Positions 33,801 through 41,415 of a DNA stretch of 64,000 nucleotides are shown piece after piece. This DNA comes from Candidatus Nanopelagicus hibericus (GTDB lineage: Bacteria > Actinomycetota > Actinomycetes > Nanopelagicales > Nanopelagicaceae). The notes under the pieces were generated by a model. The model ran no database searches. It was not told the DNA's origin and worked only from the letters and a program-made list of their open reading frames with translations. Position 1 is the stretch's first letter. Each line of letters starts with the position of its first letter. The stretch lies in assembly GCF_002288005.1 (NCBI RefSeq), contig NZ_CP016771.1, positions 186,001 to 250,000 of the forward strand. Direction: 5' to 3'. The position numbers and the translations under genes are program-made.

Positions 33801-33949
33801 CTGAAGCTGGTGATTTTTCCTTAATCCATAATGGCGAGTATCGAAATGCCTGGATATCAATGCAGATGATTGCGCTGATTGCCACAATAGTTTTGGCACT
33901 ACCTGCTGGGCGAAGGCGCAGTGAAGTTCCCCTTGAGGAGTTGGTATGA
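30830..33949 (+). CDS. large family 2 glycosyltransferase with multi-pass membrane domain
   Basis: A 1039-aa protein. Residues 1-330 form a GT-A domain: VIVTHDGATWLSEVVASL near 17, DTGSIDGS near 48, HDDSAP near 106, and RDDVDFGWR near 208. From about 405 to 790 there are roughly a dozen membrane helices, then an extracytoplasmic C-terminal domain and a final helix near 1010. Actinobacteria carry homologues beside whiB and manB. It probably transfers a sugar to a lipid or wall polymer at the membrane, and the membrane part may be a C-type transferase or a flippase-like scaffold. GTG start. Confidence 0.83.
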   Translation: MAEKAITGASAQIEDQYVTAVIVTHDGATWLSEVVASLSSQKHPVDEIIAVDTGSIDGSAKLLSNAGIQVIKKSRSTGFGAAVAAAVRQLPTMKKNSQEQEWLWILHDDSAPDRYALAKLLAAAIARPQVAVAGPKILGWYDRKHILEVGISITENGSRWTGLEEREHDQGQHDEINEVLAVSTAGMLVKRSLFETLGGFDPSLELFRDDVDFGWRTHIAGYSVICVGDAILYHAEAASSERRTVDVKDAILHRPLLLDRRNAAFVLLANSSWWILPWVVVQLLFTSLGRSLIYLLAKLPGYAADEIAAVGLLIFKPADLIKSRRYRRSNRVLTARVIKPFIPARAVQIRSIFERISSALVNAFKPNRGEGEITRAKSYSDIGVIDESFDEIDYVQTKSFGKIRALVKQPLLFGVLLTLFISIFYSRNRLGSLSGGALAVSPASAYELINSYFNSWHQIGLGSSAAVPLWVPIIGLASFITAANPQSFITALFFLAPTLLFILSYRSARNYALSKYFSVFLGFIYALSPVVLTSINQGRLGTIVVALLLPAIITLLGRYQGLLKISWRKIFSITLLAAVAAAFSPLFLLGWICFHFAVGINHYFTSTNWRAIQWQVILKNLDTEEFKKRLALLITPVLINVPHSFNLIMHPIKALREPGLSIESGNQVSVLLFNPGGLGSPGLLILAPFMLFLLVGVISYDQRKIASFAVVVIAVAATFSSYYIAGNSSGAERIWSGPLIVFAQLLCLLAFFAVVERLLPQLRRSNFGFKHIATVLTTIITVISMASISVWAATAGANSLVRSNQEQIVPAFITDLASTTEQPKTVVIRKTSNQLQYFITRGGDLQLGDADIASETPALVHKGIVDLVNGVGAASSQVLGAYGVQYLFMKNPADPALVRTIDGIGGYTRSSATKDGVVWKVNDSNARVTFQNPQGKNFPISLSDGKSLGYVTGPGQILLAEKYDRAWQLILNGKKIPVEQNQFGIPVFKVAEAGDFSLIHNGEYRNAWISMQMIALIATIVLALPAGRRRSEVPLEELV

Positions 33950-35277
33950 AAATAAGCCAATTTAGATGGAAAATTCTGACAATTCCTTTAGTACTTATCT
34001 GCTTAGCGGGTATTTCCTACTTTGCGCCTTCACAAATTGAGCAGGTGAAATTAACCAGCACCTATCCAGCGACTGTTTGCCCAGCAATTGGCAACAAAGT
34101 ATCTTCAATCGCCGCTCTGGTGAATTCAAAAATTAATCGCAGATTAATTGATGGCAAAAGTAAACGGCTTAATCCTGGTAAAAGTAGTGTGATTCCATTA
34201 GTAAGTGAAGCTGTCTTAGTGGAGGGCAATTCTGGAACTGCGCTAACTTTCGCCAATAGTAGTTGGAAAGCGGTAGTGCCATGTTCAATTAGCAATGGTG
34301 AGCAATGGTTTGCTGGTGGATCTGGCGCACTTACAAGTAAATCATTTTTATATATTACAAATAGTGGCTTCAGTGAATCATCGGTTGATATCGAGATATT
34401 TACTCCAACTGGCCCGATTGAGCCAAAGAGTGTTGTGATTGCTCAGGATTCAACTAAAAAAATATCTGTGGATTCGATGATCCCAGGTGAAGAAGTAATA
34501 ATGATGGCCGTAAAAACTAAATCAGGGCGCGTTAGTTCTTTTTTATTTGATGAAAGAAAAAAAGGGCTTAAATCTTTAGGTGCTGATTTTGTAGCGCCAG
34601 TAGCCGCAGCAAGTAAGCAGGTAAAGATCTCTGCCATCTCTGGCTTTACTGGAAAATTGATTACTTCTAAAAATTTGGTAACTCATACCTTGCGCTTACT
34701 AGTACCCGCCTCAATCGATGCAAATGTTGCAGTCACCATAAATTCAAATGATGGAAACTTTGTACCGCTAGGACTTTCTGAGTTGGATGTAAAGGGGCAA
34801 AAAGTTTTAGATATCCCGTTGACCTTTGCACCAACAAATCAACCATTTTCAGTAATTATCGATTCTGATCAACCCATTTTAGCTTCGGTGTTAAGTACCT
34901 TTACCTATGGCAAGAGTTTTGAAATTGCCTGGGCAACAGCTGCTGATCCGCTAAGTAAGTGGAGCGTAAACCTCACGGGCTCCAAACCCATACTTAGTTT
35001 TGTCGGCGATCAAATAAGTGTCGAAGTATCAGCAACAGGTGTAAATGGAAAGAAAATTCAACAACAATTAACTGGATCAAATTTTTTGACCTGGTCAGCC
35101 CCAGTTGGTCTAAATAGATTGCAAATTACCGCAAAGAGTAAGGGAATTAGCGGGGGTGTCATTTTGTTACCAGCAGATGGCGGTATCGGTAGCAGCTACA
35201 TTCCAATGAATAATGGCGCAAATTTAGAAACAGCAGCCGAGCCAATCGCCGATGCAAAAGTAATAAGTCGGGGCTAA
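33946..35277 (+). CDS. secreted or membrane-anchored protein, DUF5719-like
   Basis: A 443-aa protein with a single N-terminal hydrophobic helix (about 9-26), then a Ser/Thr-rich beta-strand-rich body with no catalytic motif. It probably lies outside the membrane. It overlaps the giant glycosyltransferase by four bases. In Streptomyces and other actinobacteria a DUF5719 protein has this size and position between the GT2 gene and DUF3499, which is the main basis of the name. It may act with the glycosyltransferase. Confidence 0.6.
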   Translation: MKISQFRWKILTIPLVLICLAGISYFAPSQIEQVKLTSTYPATVCPAIGNKVSSIAALVNSKINRRLIDGKSKRLNPGKSSVIPLVSEAVLVEGNSGTALTFANSSWKAVVPCSISNGEQWFAGGSGALTSKSFLYITNSGFSESSVDIEIFTPTGPIEPKSVVIAQDSTKKISVDSMIPGEEVIMMAVKTKSGRVSSFLFDERKKGLKSLGADFVAPVAAASKQVKISAISGFTGKLITSKNLVTHTLRLLVPASIDANVAVTINSNDGNFVPLGLSELDVKGQKVLDIPLTFAPTNQPFSVIIDSDQPILASVLSTFTYGKSFEIAWATAADPLSKWSVNLTGSKPILSFVGDQISVEVSATGVNGKKIQQQLTGSNFLTWSAPVGLNRLQITAKSKGISGGVILLPADGGIGSSYIPMNNGANLETAAEPIADAKVISRG

Positions 35278-35304
35278 ATCCCAACATTTTCACCATACTC
35301 GTAT

Positions 35305-35316
35305 TAACCTGTTCAT
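35305..35316 (+). promoter_or_regulatory. predicted leaderless promoter of the DUF3499 gene
   Basis: TAACCT (35305-35310), then GTTCAT, then the ATG at 35317. Confidence 0.55.
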
Positions 35317-35667
35317 ATGCGAAAGTCGAATTCACGTAGATGCTCACGAGCTAGTTGCACTAATGCTGCAATAAAGACTCTTACTTACATCTACTCTGAC
35401 TCAACTGCAGTATTAGGGCCGCTATCAACCTATGCCGAGCCACACAATTATGATCTTTGCTCACTGCACAGCGAACGGTTAACAGTTCCAGTTGGTTGGA
35501 GTGTAATTAAAGAGGAGATTATTGATCACAACACTGGGCCATCTGAGGAAGATTTAATGGCGATTGCTAACGCAGTTCGTGAAGTAGCAAATACCGAAAC
35601 AGGCGGGAAAACAATGCAGCCAGAGCTAGGTCGTCGAGGCCATCTGCGCGTGCTGCCGTCAAACTAA
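35317..35667 (+). CDS. DUF3499 protein
   Basis: A 116-aa actinobacterial protein. The N-terminus RRCSRASCTNAAIKTLTYIYSD contains a Cys pair, and C-terminal to it YDLCSLHSERLTVPVGW contributes a third Cys and a His, so a zinc site is plausible. This is the conserved DUF3499 pattern. Function unknown. It precedes the phosphomannomutase gene, the same order as in mycobacteria and Streptomyces. Confidence 0.87.
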   Translation: MRKSNSRRCSRASCTNAAIKTLTYIYSDSTAVLGPLSTYAEPHNYDLCSLHSERLTVPVGWSVIKEEIIDHNTGPSEEDLMAIANAVREVANTETGGKTMQPELGRRGHLRVLPSN

Positions 35668-35706
35668 TTTTTAAAATCCTTAATTAACCTCTAAGTTAAG
35701 AGCATT

Positions 35707-37053
35707 ATGTTAGAGAAAATTATCAAGGCCTATGACATTAGAGGCTTGGTAAAAAATGAAATTACACCTGACTTTTCATTCTCACTCGGTGTTGCCTTTG
35801 CTAAATTTCTAGAGATTGAAAGAGAGCCAGCCACAATTGTGGTCGGTGAGGATATGCGCCCTTCATCTGCGCCACTTGCAGCAGCTTTTTCTGATGGTGC
35901 CACCAGTCAAGGCATGGATGTAATTCGAATTGGTTTAGCCTCTACCGACATGTTGTATTTTGCCTCTGGCAAATTAAATTTACCGGGAATTATGTTTACT
36001 GCCAGTCACAACCCTGCAAAATATAACGGCATGAAGCTTTGTAAAAGTGGGGCCAGACCAATTGGACAAGAGTCGGGATTATTGAAGATACGTCAATTCA
36101 TCGAAGATGGTGTGCCAATCTCAAATCGACCAGTCGGCTCAGTGCGAAATCAAGATTTACTAAGTGAGTATGTGGAGTATTTACTCGCCAGATTCCCTAA
36201 AAAAACTTTCAAAAAACGTAAATTAAAAGTTGTCATTGACGCTGGAAATGGCATGGCTGGCTTTACCGCTCCAGCGGTGATGAAGCATCTAAATATTGAT
36301 TTAGTTCCCATGTATTTTGAATTAGATGGTAATTTTCCGAATCACGAAGCAAATCCAATTGAGTCTGACAACCTTAAGGATCTGCAAAAGAAAGTGAAAA
36401 AAGAGAAGGCTGATATTGGGCTGGCTTTTGATGGGGATGCTGACCGATGTTTTTTAATTGATGAAAAAGGAGATTTAGTAAATCCATCTGCTCTAACCGC
36501 TCTAATTGCTGCTCGCGAACTGAAATCAAAGCCCGGTTCCACCATTATCTACAACCTAATCTCCTCAAAAGCGGTGGCTGAGGTTATTGCTGAAAACGGA
36601 GGCGTAGCTCTACGCAGTCGGGTTGGCCACTCATATATCAAAAGTTTAATGGCTGAGTCAGGGGCAATATTTGGTGGCGAACACTCAGGTCACTTTTACT
36701 TTGCAGATTTTTGGCGTGCAGATTCTGGCATGTTAGCCGCGCTTTACGCCTTAGCTGAGTTGATGGAGAGCAGCAAGCCGTTATCTAATTTGCTACAGCC
36801 ATACAACCGATATTTTTCAAGTGGTGAGATCAATAGCAAAGTAAAGGATGTTGCCAAATCTATTAAGGCGGTGCGGGCAGAATATCAAGACAAATATCAA
36901 CTTGATGAGTTAGATGGCCTAACTGTTACCGCCGATACTTGGTGGTTTAATCTTCGACCATCTAATACTGAGCCATTGCTCAGGCTAAATGTTGAGGCTA
37001 ATACCGAAAAAGAGATGGCAAGCATCACAGATACTGTTTTAGCATTGCTTTAA
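35707..37053 (+). CDS. manB: phosphomannomutase/phosphoglucomutase
   Basis: A 448-aa phosphohexomutase. The phosphoserine loop is TASHNPAKYNGMKLC near 98, the metal loop AFDGDADRCF near 237, the sugar-specificity loop GGEHSGHFYF near 319, and the phosphate loop RPSNTEPLLRL near 417. The GEHSGH loop is the mannose/glucose type. It makes mannose-1-phosphate, which the nucleotidyltransferase at 29461 would activate. M. tuberculosis has the orthologue (Rv3257c) in the same block; ManA and the SIS-domain gene usually near it are absent here. Confidence 0.9.
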   Translation: MLEKIIKAYDIRGLVKNEITPDFSFSLGVAFAKFLEIEREPATIVVGEDMRPSSAPLAAAFSDGATSQGMDVIRIGLASTDMLYFASGKLNLPGIMFTASHNPAKYNGMKLCKSGARPIGQESGLLKIRQFIEDGVPISNRPVGSVRNQDLLSEYVEYLLARFPKKTFKKRKLKVVIDAGNGMAGFTAPAVMKHLNIDLVPMYFELDGNFPNHEANPIESDNLKDLQKKVKKEKADIGLAFDGDADRCFLIDEKGDLVNPSALTALIAARELKSKPGSTIIYNLISSKAVAEVIAENGGVALRSRVGHSYIKSLMAESGAIFGGEHSGHFYFADFWRADSGMLAALYALAELMESSKPLSNLLQPYNRYFSSGEINSKVKDVAKSIKAVRAEYQDKYQLDELDGLTVTADTWWFNLRPSNTEPLLRLNVEANTEKEMASITDTVLALL

Positions 37054-37145
37054 AGGTGATAAAACAACCGCTCTCAGGGTATCTTTATCCCCTAACGCCA
37101 ATGTAAAAGCCAACATTTTATTAGTTCGAATCCATAGGAGAGTAA

Positions 37146-38423
37146 ATGAGCACCACCACTGCGATTAAAAACGATATTGCTAATCCTGCCTTAGCTGGCG
37201 AAGGCAAAAAGCGAATTGAATGGGCTGCGAGAAACATGCCGGTGTTGGCACAAATTAAAGAGCGTTTTGCAAAAGAGAAACCTTTTTCAGGGATTCGTAT
37301 TGCTGCCTGTATGCATGTTACGACTGAGACCGCAAACTTAATGTTGGCGTTAAAGGCCGGTGGAGCAGACCTAGCACTCTGTGCATCAAATCCACTTTCA
37401 ACTCAGGATGACACTGCAGCAGCTTTGGTGCATGAGTATGGAATTTCTGTCTTTGCACGAAATGCAGTTGATCGAGATGGTTACTATCAGCATTTAAACT
37501 CTGCATTAGATATAAAACCACAATTAGTATTTGATGATGGCTGTGATTTAGTAAATGTTTTACACACCACCCGAACCGAATTAATCGACGGTGTTATGGC
37601 TGGATGTGAAGAGACCACTACTGGTGTTATTCGATTAAGTCAGATGGCGAAAGACGGCGCCCTTAAATTTCCTATGATTGCCGTAAATGACACTGATACT
37701 AAGCACATGTTTGATAATAGATACGGCACTGGCCAATCAACCCTTGATGCAATATTCCGTGCTACAAACACATTAGTTGCTGGAAAAATAGTGGTAGTTG
37801 CTGGTTTTGGTTATTGCGGTAAAGGAGTTGCCGAACGTGCTAAAGGAATGGGCGCTGAGGTGATTGTGACTGAGATTGATCCCACCAAAGCATTGGATGC
37901 GCTGATGCAAGGATTTAGGGTAATGCCGATGACAAAAGCTGCTGCGATTGGCGATATTTTCATTACCGTAACTGGAAATCGTGATGTTTTACGTGATGAG
38001 CATTTCAAGCAAATGAAAGATGGTGCAATTCTCGCCAACTCTGGCCACTTTGATATTGAAATTGATGTGGCGTGGTTAGAGAAGAATGCACAGAGTAAAA
38101 ACTCGAAGATGCGCCATCAGACTGATGAGTTTGTAATGGCAGATGGCCGCCGGATACTACTTATTGCCGAAGGCAGACTTGCCAACTTAGGCGCAGCTGA
38201 AGGGCACCCTGCCTCAGTTATGGATATGTCATTTTCTGATCAAGCATTAACCGCTGAATGGTTATTGAAATCTGGCAAAGGTTTAGCAGCCGGATTGCAT
38301 AATGTGCCGGTTTCTATTGATAAGGATGTAGCACGACTTAAGTTAGAGAGTATGGGTTCAGCACTTGATGTTCTTACGCCAGCCCAAGAGCTCTACTTAA
38401 ACTCCTGGGAACACGGCTCTTAA
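37146..38423 (+). CDS. ahcY: adenosylhomocysteinase
   Basis: A 425-aa NAD-dependent S-adenosylhomocysteine hydrolase that breaks SAH into adenosine and homocysteine. Visible features are HVTTETANLMLALKAGGAD near 57, DDGCDLV near 132, the KFPMIAVNDTDTKHMFDNRYGTGQS region in two parts near 174-198, and the NAD-binding GFGYCGKGVAERAKGMGAEV near 222. TAGGAGAG before the ATG is the ribosome binding site. The adenosine could be consumed by Add (1419-2513). mtrA starts on the base after its stop. Confidence 0.95.
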   Translation: MSTTTAIKNDIANPALAGEGKKRIEWAARNMPVLAQIKERFAKEKPFSGIRIAACMHVTTETANLMLALKAGGADLALCASNPLSTQDDTAAALVHEYGISVFARNAVDRDGYYQHLNSALDIKPQLVFDDGCDLVNVLHTTRTELIDGVMAGCEETTTGVIRLSQMAKDGALKFPMIAVNDTDTKHMFDNRYGTGQSTLDAIFRATNTLVAGKIVVVAGFGYCGKGVAERAKGMGAEVIVTEIDPTKALDALMQGFRVMPMTKAAAIGDIFITVTGNRDVLRDEHFKQMKDGAILANSGHFDIEIDVAWLEKNAQSKNSKMRHQTDEFVMADGRRILLIAEGRLANLGAAEGHPASVMDMSFSDQALTAEWLLKSGKGLAAGLHNVPVSIDKDVARLKLESMGSALDVLTPAQELYLNSWEHGS

Positions 38424-39098
38424 ATGCCATTAGTCATGGTCGTTGATGACGACCAAGACTTAGCAGAGATGCTTAGCATCGTCTTAACCTCTGCAGGTAT
38501 GGAGGTTGATTTAGTAAATCGCGGGGATCAAGTGATGGATTTATTTAATTCAAATCCACCTGATTTAGTTTTATTAGATCTTATGTTACCTGGAATTGAT
38601 GGCATACAGGTATGCAAAATTATTAGAGAAACTTCGATGGTGCCAATAGTAATGCTTACCGCAAAAGATGATACCCATGATGTGGTTCTTGGACTTGAAG
38701 CTGGCGCCGATGATTACATCGTTAAACCATTTAAACAGCAAGAGTTGGTAGCACGAATTAACACCAGACTCAGAAGAGTTACCAAGATTGGCACACTTGC
38801 AATTGGTGATCTAGTAATTGATCAAATGGAACACAAGGTATTAAAAAGTGGCAGAGAAATTCCGCTTACACGGTTGGAGTTTGATTTACTAGCCACATTA
38901 GCCAAAGAACCAGGCAGAGTCTTTACCCGCGAAGCATTATTGAGTGAGGTTTGGGGCTATCAGCACGCAGCTGATACTCGTTTGGTTAACGTGCATGTCC
39001 AGCGATTGCGCTCTAAAATTGAATCAGATGCTGATAATCCTGAGTATGTATTAACTGTTCGGGGTGTTGGCTATAAGGCGGGGGCGGCTAGAGTTTAG
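38424..39098 (+). CDS. mtrA: MtrA response regulator
   Basis: A 224-aa OmpR/PhoB-type regulator. The receiver domain has acidic residues in VVDDDQD (7-12), the phospho-acceptor Asp52 in LLDLMLPG, and Lys about 102 in YIVKPF. A winged helix follows from about 130 (LTRLEFDLLATLAKEPGRVF). The neighbours and sequence match MtrA, an essential regulator of cell division and envelope genes in mycobacteria. It is encoded directly after ahcY and two bases before mtrB. Confidence 0.94.
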   Translation: MPLVMVVDDDQDLAEMLSIVLTSAGMEVDLVNRGDQVMDLFNSNPPDLVLLDLMLPGIDGIQVCKIIRETSMVPIVMLTAKDDTHDVVLGLEAGADDYIVKPFKQQELVARINTRLRRVTKIGTLAIGDLVIDQMEHKVLKSGREIPLTRLEFDLLATLAKEPGRVFTREALLSEVWGYQHAADTRLVNVHVQRLRSKIESDADNPEYVLTVRGVGYKAGAARV

Positions 39099-39100
39099 CC

Positions 39101-40657
39101 ATGTTCAGCACCAAAATTAAGATTAGGAAATCCCTAAGCCTTAAGGTGCTGCTGACAAGTATTGCTTTTTCGATATTGATTGCAACAGTTATTGGTGTAT
39201 CAATACATAACCGAGTGGCAACAACGATTATTAATGAGAAGATCTCTATTTCAAAGATAGAAACTGCAAACGCGCTTTATTTGGCGCAAGGACATTTCAA
39301 TCTTGCAAGATTTCAAAATGATGCAGGCCTAAAAAAGGTAGTTCAAGAGTTCATCACCTCTTCTCGAGAGGATGGCTCACTGTCTGGCCGGGAAACGGTA
39401 ATTTTGCCGGTGGTTAAGGGCAATAGTAAGCAAAATATTTATCAAACAGTTCCAACATTATTGGTGCTTGATTCAATTCCAGAAAGCTTCCGTGAGCAGG
39501 TTAAGAAAGCTGACGAGGTCTTGGAAAAGCGGGTGATGATTCGCTACTCAGATGGAAAAGAGTTTCCAGGATTTTTAATTGGAGGCAAATTAAATATTCC
39601 CCGTACTGGAGTTTATGAAATTTATTACCTCTTCAAATTAGATGCGCAGTATCAGAGCATTTCTAGCATCACCTGGAATTTACTAGGTGCAGGCTTATTA
39701 CTGGTGATACTTATCGGACTCAGTACTCAGTTTGTAATCCGGCAAGTTGTTTCACCGGTGCAGCAAGCCGCAGCAGTGGCTGCGAAATTCACTCACGGTG
39801 ATCTGACTAGTCGAATGAGTGTTTCTAGTGATGATGAGTTAGCGACTTTAGGTAAATCCTTTAATGAAATGGCAGTGTCAATTCAACAACAAATTATTCG
39901 ACTAGAGAATTTATCCATGTTACAACAGCGATTTGTCTCTGATGTGTCACATGAGCTGCGTACACCACTAACAACTTTACGGATGGCGGCTGAAGTAATA
40001 TTTGAACAAAAAGGAAGTTTTGATCCAAATATTGCTAGAAGTAGTGAGTTATTAATTAACCAAATTGATCGGTTTGAATTACTACTTTCAGATTTACTGG
40101 AGGTGAGCAGATTTGATGCCGAGGCGGCAGCGCTAGGTGTTGTAACTTTTGATATTTGTGCATTAACCAAACAGACAGTGGATTTCCTGCATCCAAGTAA
40201 AGCAGCACTTTTCCAGGTAATCGCACCAGTTGGGCCAATTCAAATTGAGGCAGATCCGCGACGAATTGAAAGAATTCTTCGTAACCTTGTAACCAATGCA
40301 GTTGATCATGGCGAGGGCCGCAGGGTTAAGGTAACAATTGCAGAAAGTGATAAAGAGGTGGCGATAGGTGTAAGAGATTATGGATTAGGTTTTAATGAGG
40401 AGGATGCACCTTATCTATTTGATCGGTTTTGGCGGGCAGATCCATCTAGAGCTCGAACAAGTGGTGGAACTGGATTAGGTTTATCAATCGCGCTTGAAGA
40501 TGCCAAATTACACCAGGGACAGTTACTTGCCTGGGGAAAGCCAAATCAAGGTGCTCACTTTGTGTTGACTATTCCTAAACGCCATGGTGATTCAGTGCAA
40601 TCTTTCCCAATCACACTCACGCCAGATGATTTACTATTAACAGATAATAGAGTTTAG
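39101..40657 (+). CDS. mtrB: MtrB sensor histidine kinase
   Basis: A 518-aa membrane kinase. Two membrane segments (about 13-35 and 192-213) bracket an extracellular sensor region of about 155 residues. A HAMP domain follows, then the phospho-acceptor His284 (SHELRTPLTTLR), the N-box NLVTNAVDHGEG near 401, and the GTGLGLSIA G2 box near 455. It phosphorylates MtrA. In relatives the lipoprotein LpqB gene lies next and modulates this kinase; here comF follows directly. Confidence 0.93.
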   Translation: MFSTKIKIRKSLSLKVLLTSIAFSILIATVIGVSIHNRVATTIINEKISISKIETANALYLAQGHFNLARFQNDAGLKKVVQEFITSSREDGSLSGRETVILPVVKGNSKQNIYQTVPTLLVLDSIPESFREQVKKADEVLEKRVMIRYSDGKEFPGFLIGGKLNIPRTGVYEIYYLFKLDAQYQSISSITWNLLGAGLLLVILIGLSTQFVIRQVVSPVQQAAAVAAKFTHGDLTSRMSVSSDDELATLGKSFNEMAVSIQQQIIRLENLSMLQQRFVSDVSHELRTPLTTLRMAAEVIFEQKGSFDPNIARSSELLINQIDRFELLLSDLLEVSRFDAEAAALGVVTFDICALTKQTVDFLHPSKAALFQVIAPVGPIQIEADPRRIERILRNLVTNAVDHGEGRRVKVTIAESDKEVAIGVRDYGLGFNEEDAPYLFDRFWRADPSRARTSGGTGLGLSIALEDAKLHQGQLLAWGKPNQGAHFVLTIPKRHGDSVQSFPITLTPDDLLLTDNRV

Positions 40658-40680
40658 AGAATAAATCAAACCTATCCTGT

Positions 40681-40692
40681 TATAACAGGGCA
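40681..40692 (+). promoter_or_regulatory. predicted leaderless promoter of comF
   Basis: TATAAC (40681-40686), then AGGGCA, then the GTG at 40693; a TG lies at the extended -10 position. The last base departs from TANNNT but the fit to TATAAT is good. Confidence 0.5.
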
Positions 40693-41364
40693 GTGATAAA
40701 AACTTTAGCTGCGTTAAAAGAACTTGTATATCCCACTACCTGCGCAGGCTGTAATTTACTTGGCACTCAGTTATGTAACAGTTGTAGTGAAACCTGGTTT
40801 ACACCCCCTAAATTAAATTACTTGGGTGAGAGTAAACTTTATTTTGTTGCCAACTACAATCCACAATCTGCCAGGATTATTTTAGCTGCCAAAGAAGATG
40901 GTAATGTATTTTGCATAAATCTACTGGCACGCTGTATAGCCAGATCAATAATTTTTGCGCTATCAGAATCTTTTATTGCCCAGCCAGTAGCAATTATTAC
41001 TATTCCATCCTCACCTGCAGCAATTCGAAGGCGGGGCAGAGATCACATAAGTCAGGTGGCTAAGCAGGTTGTAAAGAATCTTGCAGTAGAAAATATCCCC
41101 GCCACTTATTCACCTGTTATTTATCTTTCTAAAAACATAAAAGATCAAAGTAAATTAAATAGCCGCCAACGCACCCAAAATCTAAGTGGTGCTTTCAGCG
41201 TTAAAAACTGCGAGATTCCGAGCGGTGATCTCTTCTTGATTGATGACCTTGTAACCACAGGCGCATCCATCCAAGAGGGGGCTAGGGCCTTGGCCAATGC
41301 GAAAATCGGTATCACCGCCGTTATTACCGCGTGTGCGGTGGGGCGTAATTCTCTAATACGATAA
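40693..41364 (+). CDS. comF: ComF-family phosphoribosyltransferase-like protein
   Basis: A 223-aa protein. An N-terminal double zinc-ribbon half (CAGCNLLGTQLCNSC, about 17-31) is followed by a type I phosphoribosyltransferase fold with the PRPP loop LIDDLVTTGASIQEGARAL near 183. ComF proteins act in DNA uptake or replication restart in some bacteria; the substrate is unknown. In mycobacteria the homologue (Rv3242c) precedes the ribosome hibernation factor and secA. That hibernation gene is absent here. Confidence 0.9.
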   Translation: MIKTLAALKELVYPTTCAGCNLLGTQLCNSCSETWFTPPKLNYLGESKLYFVANYNPQSARIILAAKEDGNVFCINLLARCIARSIIFALSESFIAQPVAIITIPSSPAAIRRRGRDHISQVAKQVVKNLAVENIPATYSPVIYLSKNIKDQSKLNSRQRTQNLSGAFSVKNCEIPSGDLFLIDDLVTTGASIQEGARALANAKIGITAVITACAVGRNSLIR

Positions 41365-41415
41365 GCCACTACCGAATTTCACCAATAATATTTAAGAGGC
41401 CAGCGGAGGATCTTT

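Noticed and set aside
37054-37145. Possible SAH riboswitch or terminator before ahcY
   Set aside because: Only short, weak stems (AGGG...CCCT, AATGT...ACATT) are seen and no conserved SAH-riboswitch core; the gap is explained by a ribosome binding site at its end.
40658-40692. lpqB hidden between mtrB and comF
   Set aside because: The gap is only 35 bases, filled by the comF promoter, so no lipoprotein gene can be present.
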